Below, one piece after another: positions 49,301 through 61,756 of a DNA stretch of 64,000 nucleotides (position 1 is the stretch's first letter; each line of letters starts with the position of its first letter). The position numbers and the translations under genes were made by a program. Origin of the DNA: Glandiceps talaboti. Its lineage: Eukaryota; Hemichordata; Enteropneusta; Spengelidae. The stretch is from contig NC_135551.1 in assembly GCF_964340395.1 (NCBI RefSeq), forward strand, positions 10,426,879 through 10,490,878. The letters run 5' to 3'. The notes beneath the pieces were generated by a model, which did no database searches, was not told the origin of the DNA, and saw nothing but the letters and a program-made list of their open reading frames with translations.

Positions 49301-52300
49301 TAGGTTGTACAGGCAGAGGGCCCTTATTACCAAGATTTCTATACCAGTAAGGCAGTAACCCATATCCAGGCCAAGGTTTTATCATATACCGGTACCTGTC
49401 TGATATATAATTATTCAAGTATAGCTATATTACAATGGAGTAATCCTTCACATTATAAATTCTGTAAACAAATGAATTTGTTCTATTGCAGTGTATGATG
49501 GGAATAGAATAGAATAATTTGTTGGTAGAATGGTGATTGTCCAACCTTTACTGAAATGGAATAATCCTTCTCCTTAGTAATGTTTGTAAACAAATGACTT
49601 TGTTCTATTGCAGTGTATGATGGGAATAGAATAGAATAATTTATTAGTAGAATGGTTATTGTCCAACCTTTATTGAAATGGAATAATCCTTCTCCTTTGT
49701 AATGTTTGTAAACAAATGACTTTGTTCTATTGCAGTGTATGATGGGAATAGAATAGAATAATTTATTAGTAGAATGGTTATTGTCCAACCTTTATTGAAA
49801 TGGAATAATCCTTCTCCTTTGTAATGTTTGTAAACAAATGACTTTGTTCTATTGCAGTGTATGATGGGAATAGAATAGAATAATTTATTAGTAGAATGGT
49901 TATTGTCCAACCTTTATTGAAATGGAATAATCCTTCTCCTTTGTAATGTTTGTAAACAAATGACTTTGTTCTATTGCAGTGTATGATGGGAATAGAATAG
50001 AATAATTTATTAGTAGAATGGTTATTGTCCAACCTTTACTGAAATGGAATAATCCTTCTCCTCAGTAATGTTTGTAAACAAATGACTTTGTTCTATTGCA
50101 GTGAATGATGGGAATAGAATAGAATAATTTATTAGTAGAATGGTTTATTGTCCAACCTTTATTGAAATGGAATAATCGTTCTCCTTCGTAATGTTTGTAA
50201 ACAAAGGACTTTGTTCTATTGCAGTGTATGATGGGAATAGAATAGAATAATTTGTTGGTAAAATGGTTGTTGTCCAACCTTTATTGAAATGGAATAATCC
50301 TTCTCCTTAGTAATGTTTGTAAACAAATGACTTTGTTCTATTGCAGTGTATGATGGAAATAGAATAGAATAATTTGTTGGTAGAATAGTGATTGTCCGAC
50401 CTTTATTGAAATGGAATAATCCTTCTCCTTAGTAATGTTTGTAAACAAATGACTTTGTTCTATTGCAGTGTATGATGGAAATAGAATAGAATAATTTGTT
50501 GGTAGAATAGTGATTGTCCAACCTTTATTGAAATGGAGTAATCCTTCTCCTTAGTAATGTTTGTAAACAAAGGACTTTGTTCTATTGTAGTGTATGATGG
50601 GAATAGAATAGAATAATTTGTTGATAGAATAGTGATTGTCCAACCTTTATTGAAATGGAATAATCCTTCTCCTTAGTAATGTTTGTAAACAAATGACTTT
50701 GTTCTATTGCAGTGTATGATGGAAATAGAATAGAATAATTTGTTGATAGAATGGTGATTGTCCAACTTTCTTGAAATGGAATAATCCTTCTCCTTAGTAA
50801 TGTTTGTAAACAAATGACTTTGTTCTATTGCAGTGTATGATGGAAATAGAATAGAATATTTTGTTGATAGAATAGTGATTGTCCAACCTTTCTTGAAATG
50901 GAGTAATCCTTCTCCTTAGTAATGTTTGTAAACAAATGACTTTGTTCTATTGCAGTGTGTGATGGGAATAGAATAGAATATTTTGTTGATAGAATAGTGA
51001 TTGTCCAACCTTTATTGAAATGGAACAATCCTTCTCCTTAGTAATGTTTGTAAACAAATGACTTTGTTCTATTGCAGTGTATGATGGAAATAGAATAGAA
51101 TAATTTGTTGATAGAATAGTGATTGTCCAACCTTTATTGAAATGGAATAATCCTTCTCCTTAGTAATGTTTGTAAACAAATGACTTTGTTCTATTGCACT
51201 GTATGATGGAAATAGAATAGAATAATTTGTTGATAGAATGGTGATTGTCCAACTTTCTTGAAATGGAATAATCCTTCTCCTTAGTAATGTTTGTAAACAA
51301 ATGACTTTGTTCTATTGCAGTGTATGATGGAAATAGAATAGAATAATTTGTTGGTAGAATAGTGATTGTCCAACCTTTCTTGAAATGGAACAATCCTTCT
51401 CCTTAGTAATGTTTGTAAACAAATGACTTTGTTCTATTGCAGTGTATGATGGAAATAGAATAGAATATTTTGTTGATAGAATAGTGATTGTCCAACCTTT
51501 ATTGAAATGGAACAATCCTTCTCCTTAGTAATGTTTGTAAACAAATGACTTTGTTCTATTGCAGTGTATGATGGAAATAGAATAGAATATTTTGTTGATA
51601 GAATAGTGATTGTCCAACCTTTATTGAAATGGAATAATCCTTCTCCTTAGTAATGTTTGTAAACAAATGACTTTGTTCTATTGCAGTGTATGATGGAAAT
51701 AGAATAGAATAATTTGTTGGTAGAATAGTGATTGTCCAACCTTTCTTGAAATGGAACAATCCTTCTCCTTAGTAATGTTTGTAAACAAATGACTTTGTTC
51801 TATTGCAGTGTATGATGGAAATAGAATAGAATATTTTGTTGATAGAATAGTGATTGTCCAACCTTTATTGAAATGGAACAATCCTTCTCCTTAGTAATGT
51901 TTGTAAACAAATGACTTTGTTCTATTGCAGTGTATGATGGAAATAGAATAGAATATTTTGTTGATAGAATAGTGATTGTCCAACCTTTATTGAAATGGAA
52001 TAATCCTTCTCCTTAGTAATGTTTGTAAACAAAGGACTTTGTTCTATTGCAGTGTGTGATGGGAATAGAATAGAATAATTTGTTGGTAGAATAGTGATTG
52101 TCCAACCTTTCTTGAAATGGAATAATCCTTCTCCTTAGTAATGTTTGTAAACAAATGACTTTGTTCTATTGCACTGTATGATGGAAATAGAATAGAATAA
52201 TTTGTTGGTAAAATGGTTATTGTCCAACCTTTATTGAAATGGAATAATCCTTCTCCTTAGTAATGTTTGTAAACAAATGACTTTTTTCTATTGCAGTGTG

Positions 52301-55300
52301 TGATGGGAATAGAATAGAATAATTTGTTGGTAAAATGGTTATTGTCCAACCTTTCTTGAAATGGAATAATCCTTCTCCTTAGTAATGTTTGTAAACAAAG
52401 GACTTTGTTCTATTGCAGTGTATGATGGAAATAGAATAGAATAATTTGTTGGTAGAATGGTTATTGTCCAACCTCTATTGAAATGGAATAATCCTTCTCC
52501 TTAGTAATGTTTGTAAACAAAGGACTTTGTTCTATTGCAGTGTATGATGGAAATAGAATAGAATAATTTGTTGGTAGAATGGTTATTGTCCAACCTTTAT
52601 TGAAATGGAATAATCCTTCTCCTTAGTAATGTTTGTAAACAAATGACTTTGTTCTATTGCAGTGTGTGATGGGAATAGAATAGAATATTTTGTTGATAGA
52701 ATAGTGATTGTCCAACCTTTATTGAAATGGAACAATCCTTCTCCTTAGTAATGTTTGTAAACAAAGGACTTTGTTCTATTGCAGTGTGTGATGGGAATAG
52801 AATAGAATATTTTGTTGATAGAATAGTGATTGTCCAACCTTTATTGAAATGGAATAATCCTTCTCCTTTGTAATGTTTGTAAACAAAGGACTTTGTTCTA
52901 TTGCAGTGTGTGATGGGAATAGAATAGAATATTTTGTTGATAGAATAGTGATTGTCCAACCTTTATTGAAATGGAATAATCCTTCTCCTTAGTAATGTTT
53001 GTAAACAAAGGACTTTGTTCTATTGCAGTGTGTGATGGGAATAGAATAGAATATTTTGTTGATAGAATAGTGATTGTCCAACCTTTATTGAAATGGAATA
53101 ATCCTTCTCCTTAGTAATGTTTGTAAGCAAATGACTTTGTTCTATTGCAGTGTGTGATGGGAATAGAATAGAATAATTTGTTGGTAAAATGGTTATTGTC
53201 CAACCTTTATTGAAATGGAATAATCATTCTCCTTAGTAATGTTTGTAAACAAATGACTTTGTTCTATTGCAGTGTATAATGGAAATAGAATAGAATATTT
53301 TGTTGATAGAATAGTGATTGTCCAACCTTTATTGAAATGGAATAATCCTTCTCCTTAGTAATGTTTGTAAACAAATGACTTTGTACTATTGCAGTGTATG
53401 ATTCAAGGGGAATAGAATAGAATAATTTGTTGATAGAATAGTTATTGTCCAACATCTATTGAAATGGAATAATCCTTCTCCTTAGTAATGTTTGTAAACA
53501 AATGACTTTGTTCTATTGCAGTGTGTGATGGGAATAGAATAGAATAATTTGTTGGTAGAATGGTGATTGTCCAACCTTTCTTGAAATGGAATAATCCTTC
53601 TCCTTAGTAATGTTTGTAAACAAATGACTTTGTTCTATTGCAGTATATGATGGAAATAGAATAGAATAATTTGTTGGTAGAATGATGATTGTCCAATCTT
53701 TCTTGAAATGGAATAATCCTTCTCCTTAGTAATGTTTGTAAGCAAATGACTTTGTTCTATTGCAGTGTGTGATGGGAATAGAATAGAATAATTTGTTGGT
53801 AGAATAGTGATTGTCCAACCTTTATTGAAATGGAATAATCCTTCTCCTTAGTAATGTTTGTAAACAAATGACTTTGTTCTATTGCAGTGTATGATGGAAA
53901 TAGAATAGAATATTTTGTTGATAGAATAGTGATTGTCCAACCTTTATTGAAATGGAATAATCCTTCTCCTTAGTAATGTTTGTAAGCAAATGACTTTGTT
54001 CTATTGCAGTGTGTGATGGGAATAGAATAGAATAATTTGTTGGTAGAATAGTGATTGTATAACCTTTATTGAAATGGAATAATCCTTCTCCTTAGTAACA
54101 TTAATTTTATAAACAAATGATTTTGTTCTATTGCAGTGTATGATTGGAATAGAATAGAATAACTTGTTGGCCAAATAGTGATTGTCCAACCTCTATTGCA
54201 ATGGAATAATCCTTCTCCATAGTAATGTTTGTAAACAAATGACTTTGTTCTCTAGCAATGTATGATGGGAATAGAACAGAATAATTTGTTTGTAGAATGG
54301 TTATTGTCCTACCTCTATTGAAATGGAATAATCCTTCTGCGTAAAATTGATTGTTATGTACATCCATAGTATTAAAGATAAATGACAAAAAAGTCAAGAC
54401 GACTTTTGACAATCTAGCTATATGATAAAACACATCAGAGAATCACATGACACTTGAGTGCCAGTATGGCATTACTTGGGGTAGTTGTAATTGTCATAAG
54501 TGCTTGCTGTATTCTCTACGTCAAATCTGCCACAATCAAAATGAACAAAAGTGCTGTTGAAAACACTACAGTTAGGTATCTGTGTAAATACCCACACAAG
54601 TACACAGGTATCATGGAGTTTTGTTTTTATTAGATACGATTGCTGGATACTTGTATGTGTAAACAAAATCATTACAACAAAGTTAGTAAAAATGACACTG
54701 GCATTCAAATGATTTCATGTTAATTTGCATACTAGTATGAAATGTTTTTGATATTACACTGCAGTGCAAATGCTTACAGTGATGCATATAACACCTTGTA
54801 CATAATTATTATATCCTTTTATTTTCCAACTCATCTGAATATGTCACAAAACCCCATCATGCATGATTGCAAGTGTGGTGTACTTGGGGTATTTGCACAA
54901 GTGCTTGCAGTGTTCTGTGTAACAGTACGCTCTTGAAAGTGCGGCAGAAAATACATGACGTTCAATGCAATTACCCTTGAGTACCCACACTGGCACACAC
55001 GTGGAATGAGGTTCTGTTATTGTTACGTGTACATGTTTTTTCCAAAACAACAAATTTCCATAAAATGACACTATGTGGTCTTGCGTTTTCATGTAGAATG
55101 GATGATCATGTCCTTATTTGCATATCATTAGAATTGCAATAATGTTACATTGCAGTGCAGTGCAAAGACTAAAAATGTACCACTAGTATATGCCGACACC
55201 AGTGTAAGTAATCTCAGGTACATGTGTAATAATGTTTAGGTTTTGTTTCTTCTAACTTTTCAAATGTCCATCAAGTGTGAATATCAAATATTGGATGCCT

Positions 55301-58300
55301 TTGAGATTTGTGGAATATTTATTCTCTTATCGTATTTTGTTGTTAAATGTATGACTAGCTGGAAAGAAAGATAGCAAAAAAGATCTGAAGAAAGATGTTA
55401 AGAAAGACACCAGTAAGAAGGACAAGGATAAATACAAACATGTGAAAAGTTCAGATTACGGAGCTAAGAAAGGTTGGTCACCAGCTGATGCTGTTCAACA
55501 AAAGATCAAAGGTAAGAGGTCAAAGGTTAAAAGGTCATTCACCCCGAGACTTGCCAGAAAGGTCCATATATCTCTACAAATGCAGATTGTTACATCTGTT
55601 TTGAATGTAATTAAATGCCACAAATAAAACCTTGTAATGCAAATGGTGATGATAGTAAGATATTAAAATAATTTTCAGGTGAAAAAATCACAGGAATACA
55701 AAAATGTAGGTTACACAAATCTGATGAACTCCATCATCCTGACTGACTTATAAGTAGAAACAGAGAAAAAAATTTAAAAAAAAAAACAACTATAAGTTGT
55801 AAGTCTTCATTAGCAGCACTCTTCTCAAATACAGCAGAATGCTTAATATAGCCACTAAGTTTATGTGAAACTTTACTGATTTCTCAATGTTCCTTCATTT
55901 TGAAATTCATATAATTATTAAACTTTCAAAACAATATCCTTGGCAACATCACGATGCAATACTCAGAATGATCTCAAATATATGTCCAAGTCATGTACAT
56001 CTACCAGGTACTTGTAACAAACTGATCACATAGTCTTTTTTTTACGACCATTCACACAGGCTCTGAAACAATCTCATTGGCACCAAAACCCTATGATACG
56101 CAGTTACTCGCCTCAGTAGAATCATTCGCACACTATATCAAAGACCACTTTGTTGCTGAGAAGGGTAAAGACAAGGTCAAAGGTCAACAGGTAAGTTTAA
56201 GCTGCCAACCTTTGACATTTTCTAAACCGTGATTTAAACAAAACAGATGATAAATTCTTCTGTCTACTTGTCCTTCACTGCACATCTGTTTTCTTTCCCC
56301 AGTGATGCCTGTATATATTTTCATCAACCTATCACAGAAGGGGTAGTCCGACCAACATTTTGTTTTGTGTTAGGTCGAAGCGGTATTTTTTCAAAAAGAT
56401 ACACAATTAAAAGATAAAATAGAATAAAATAAAATAAAATAAAATTCTGACCTACCGACCTACTCTGTTCTCTGAGGCCATGTTATCGGAAACACATATC
56501 AATTATATTTTTTTTCTCGCCTAACTAACAGTGGCTTTTTACCCGTGACATCACACACTGGTTCTCCAAATAATTAAAGTATGACATTTCTGAATTTCAG
56601 GATGAAGATGAATATCCTCTAACTCCAAGCAAACAACCACGAGACTCACAGATACAGCAGTTATCCAGAGAGAGGGCGCTGTTAGCAGAAGTACAAGACT
56701 GGCAGAGACAATGGAAAGAAGAACATAAACATAACCAGAAAATGAGAGCTGAAATAATCTCACTACAGAGAACTCATGAAAGGGAATTAGAAGAATTAAG
56801 ATTACAACATGAAAATGATATTTTTAGGATTAAACAGGAAAATATGATCCTCATTGCAAAGGTAAGTTTGTTGTTGTAACCATGACTCTAATATTGAGAT
56901 AATCCACATTGTAACCTAACTCAGTACTTGCTACAAACTCACGATTGTATCGGACGCCCGGTCTGACGGTACAACAAATCCATGCTCTCATAAACCCTGC
57001 TTGATACTTCGAGGCAAGATTTATAGATCATTATTTTTTGTTCATACATGTATCAATCCAGTCTTGTTTGTAGGATGGCAAAAATAAAATTTCAGCAACA
57101 AAGAACCCAACTTGGCCAAGTCAGTTTTCAGTGTACGTAGTAACGTACTAGACTCTTGCCAAGGCATTGTATATCACGTGGTATGCAAGGGGCAATCTGA
57201 TTGGTTGTAGTGTTTACATACAAAACGAATAAATTAGCTATGCCTTAAATACGGATATTGTATATGAATGCATCCGCAGCCAGTGGGAGGCTCGTTAAGA
57301 ACGTTACCGTAAAACAGGCCGTGGTTTGCGACGATGTAGGTCACTCATATTTTTCCTGGCTGAACGGAAAAAAAAAAATTTGAGAATAACATCTAATTAT
57401 TCATAAAACTACCTTCCACAATGAATGCTTTAATCATAGTACCATACAATGTTTACCCCCCCCCCCCTCCCAGCACAGACCAATATTGCACCAATTGGTT
57501 GTATCATGTAAATTCCCACAATTCCCTGGGGAGCATATGTGTACAATCCATTGCAGCCCCTTGTAAGTGCATTAAAGTAAAGAATTCACATTGTAACATC
57601 AGTTCTACCTGGTCCCCAATTATACAGCTGGGTTGATTGAGAACTAAAATTGAACAATTTTGTGCTGTACATGTGAAGTCTACAATTTTTTTGTGTAACT
57701 AATTGTGTCGTCATTTTTGCTGGAAAGAAATGGTAAATTAATTTGACTTTTTAGGTTTGTAAAAATTGTCCCGTGTAAAAAGTCAAATAGGTAATTGTTA
57801 TAATAGGTCATTGTATGGGTAGGACAATAGACTCTTTTTAATACACTTTGGGGTCTCATGATTTATCAGAGTTGCAAGTTGTTACATGTAATTTGTAAAT
57901 ATTTCTTGTACCTGAACATTATAAATCTAGAGAGAGAGAGTGTTACTGTGTTGTATAGTGTCAAATAGATAACGTCGTAAACCACATTCTCTTTTAATGG
58001 CACCATCCAAGACGTACACGTACCTACCGTCAATATGTGCAGTGTTAGGAAAGAAATATCAATATCTGGTCAGGTTTGCAAGCATAATAAGTGGTTTCAT
58101 TTGTATTGTGTCAAAGTGACACTGACTGCATTGTGTACATTTGATGGCTTTTAAATAAAATATTGTGGCATGATACATAAAATAAACATTACAGAGTACA
58201 AAACTGACCTTAGTTAGTGTTTAGGTCAAAGACATTAAAACTGCCCTCTCTCAGTGACATTGTACTAAAAAAGGTGACTGTAAAATAGCTAGGCCAACTT

Positions 58301-59404
58301 GAAGCCACTGCAAGGTTACTTCTAATTGGAAAACATTAATACTGTACTTTAATTATCATACTAGTTATTAACAATACAGGCAACTGATGTATCTTTTTTT
58401 ATTGGTTTGCTAACCAATCAGAATGCATCTTATAAAGCACTTCACATCATCCACTGTAATTACAGCCAGTAGAGGCATCTTTTCTCTTGTTTAATAACCA
58501 ATCAGAGCAAACCTTATAAAGTGCTTCAGATCATCCACTATTAATCACAGAAATCAGTCAACCTTGATGTCGCAAATTTTCACTAAAAACTTGTAATTGT
58601 TTAATAGTTCCCTTGAAAACTAACTAACACTCAAAAATAAGTACACATAGTAACAAAAATGCTTTTTTGTACATAAACTCAAATTACCAGTGTAGTAAAT
58701 TTGTGAAAATTAGTCATTGAAAACTATTTGAAAACTGTAAAATTTACTATCACATGATAGAAGGCAATCTGATTAAAATCTGATGTGGCGAAGGCGGCTA
58801 AATGATTTATTTACCTCTATGTCCATCATTTGTGTCGGGGGGGGGGGGGGTCTGAGTGATCGATCGATCGGGAAAAAAACCTCTGACACAAACGATGGAA
58901 ATAGAGGTAAATAATTTAAAAGCTTTTAGCTGCTTTCACCACATCAGATTTTAATTAGATTGGATAGAAAGGTTGTTCCTGAAACATCATCTTTGAATTA
59001 TCTTCTTTTTTACATTGGGTATTCTATTTTCACCATCATGTTACAACCAGTGACAAACGATGGAATTTAATGCAAGTCTCTGTATTTCCAACATACATGC
59101 TTTGCCAAGTTTTATTAATCCAATTCGTTTTATTTACTCTCCATGTTTGCAACAGTATCTACTTGCATGTAAATGCCTGTGTGTCACTGGTTGTAATCTA
59201 ATTCATCCATTTACTTTCCGTGTTTGTAACAAGTTCTGCTTGTAAATGCTTGCCTGTTCCTGGTTGAAATCCAGTTCATTTTATCCACTTTCCGTGTTTG
59301 TAAGTGTCCACTTGTAAAAGCTTGTCTGTCACTGGTTGTACTTTATACTTTACATGTGCATAGGAAGTATTGATAGAACTATAACTCATCATTTCTCCTT
59401 GAAG

Positions 59405-59436
<32 letters not shown>

Positions 59437-60101
59437 AGAAGCAATGTACCAATCAATGGGTTGGTTTTTTATTGTCATTGTAATTTAGAAACTACACACA
59501 CTCACACACTGTCTGATTATGTCATTGCACCAGACACTTCAATAATGGCAGTAACAAACTTAAAACGCTTAGATATCAGACATGGTAATCAACATATTGT
59601 ACAAGAATTCACGTTACGTTTACCAAGGTGTCAGTGTGGTGTGGTTAAAACTAGTAAGGTAAGCTGTCAGAAGGCAGTAAATTTGATGAAGTCTTTAAAA
59701 GAATCATCCAACTACATGGTGTTACTGGATTGAAAAGTTTACTCATGGGACTCCAATTTTACAAAATGTTTGTTGTAAGTTTTTCTTGGTGAAGGTGAAT
59801 TTCTTGGTGAAGGATTTTCATTACATAAGTACATGTAGTTGAAATAACTGGCATCCAACATCATCAAACTGTATTTATACTAGACTATTAGAGTTTAATA
59901 GGTCCTGGAGTTCATGTAGATCTAAATCAATACTTTAGACATGCTGAATCATTTCAAATGAATCCAAGGTTATTTCATCTATTTAACTATGTTTTATTTT
60001 ATTTTTTATTTATTTATTTATTTATTTATTGTTTTAAATTTTATTGATTTATTGATTTATTTATTGAAAAATAATTTGGTTTTTAATTTTTTTTTTAAAT
60101 T

Positions 60102-60144
<43 letters not shown>

Positions 60145-61725
60145 TTTTTCTTTTTTTTGGGGGGGTGGTCTTTCTCATATCCACCCCCCCCCCCCCCACC
60201 TTCCCTTGAGAGAATTCAGGATAAGGGGTTTAGTAAAAGAGCACAAGTTTTTAATAATATAGTAATTAATAACAATAATGTAATGTTTTGATTTTTGTTC
60301 CAGTTGAACAATGAGGAGCAAGGTGAGACAGTGCAGTCTGGTGTGAAAGATAAACTAGCTAATGTGAAAGACAGTGCAGAGAAGATAGGACTGATGGAGA
60401 AAGAGATGCAACACCAAGAAACATTACTAGAGGGTTATCACCAGGTAAGATCTATGGATTGTTAGTATGAAAAGTCAGAGAATAGTTTTGAAATTGGTGG
60501 ATAGTGCAATTTTGTGTGACCCCATTGAGTTAGGGTGTAGCATAAACACAATCAAAGTTATGAATAATCCAGTGTTCAATTCCAGGAAAACAAGAGACTG
60601 TACAAGGAGATCCAGGAACTGAAGAAGGAAGGTAAAGAAAGTGAACAGAAGTGGAAAGCAGAGAATCTGAAATTAAGAACTGATATAACATATCTCAGGT
60701 AATTTGCATATACATGTATTATTATAAAGTGTAGTCTGTTTTATATACTATAGCCACCATAGGATGTTAATGTAGAGGTCGGCTTAGATCAGTTCAGTTC
60801 AGTACCAATTCGTTCTTACTACAATGTACAGTGTTATTGTTAAGGAGTGGTAATAGGTAAAATCTATCTGAGTTATCCTGTCATTTTACCGGGGTTCCCT
60901 ACCAATATTATGTTATAATGTATTGGAAACTATGCCATCATGTTACCTGGGCTCTCAGCCCTTAACAAAAACACTGGTAGTGTTACTAACTACCTTATTT
61001 TTGCTAGGAATATCTGTTGTATTGCATCCTTTCTGCACAGCTGACACCTAGCCATTGAAATTCAATTGTGATTCTTATTGCCACCATCATTACTTGACTA
61101 AAAGTTGGAATGATCATTACATTGTAAGACTGGATGGAACTTTATCATTTACTATTTATGACTATTTATGTGAAGGAAGTAAGCTCTTTTACGAGTCATG
61201 AATATTCAGTGTGTATCTAATGAATATTCATATTCTACTAAGACCCATGATGCAATGGTGCTCCATTGAAAGAACAATAGCGGTAAAAAATAGCTTCAAT
61301 TTGGTGTTTTTTGGCAACTGCATTAAAATCATGTTGTGTGAAATCATGAAATGATTCCCCAGAACCCAACGTTTATGAAAATACATTTCCTAAAGGAGCA
61401 TTCCCTTATAACATTTTTGGCACAGTAGTAGCATCTAAGTCATAAATGCAGCTGAACCTGACAAACCATTCCTCTGTCCCTGTACATTTTCAAAACATTC
61501 ATGATTGATAATTGTTGTTTTCAATATTCAGGGATAACTTAGATGAAACTGGTAAGAAGTTGAAGAATAAAGGTGTAATAACAAGTATAGAAGTACAAAG
61601 AGATATAGCGGCTGGTACGGGTACAGCTATACTTGGTGCTGGTCAAATTGCACAACTCAAAGGAGAACTGCAAGAAGCCCAGGTAAGTCCTGTGAGGTTT
61701 GTCTGACTGTTTATCTGGTTGTCAT

Positions 61726-61756
<31 letters not shown>

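Larger units (their letters stand above)
56862..60303. other. CEP162 intron 16
   Basis: A 3.4-kb intron holding a GCCGTGGTTTGCGACGATG repeat near 57285-57345, the inverted-repeat element at 58767-58961, (TGAT)n at 59406-59437 and TTTA tracts near 59995-60150. An open frame at 59428-59733 ends with a splice-like AAG/GTAAGC at 59658, but its phase does not fit the neighbours. Confidence 0.6.

Noticed and set aside
59428-59733. 101-codon frame considered as an extra CEP162 exon
   Set aside because: Acceptor-to-donor segment does not keep phase 0 between exons 16 and 17, which join correctly without it. No similarity to CEP162 was recognised.
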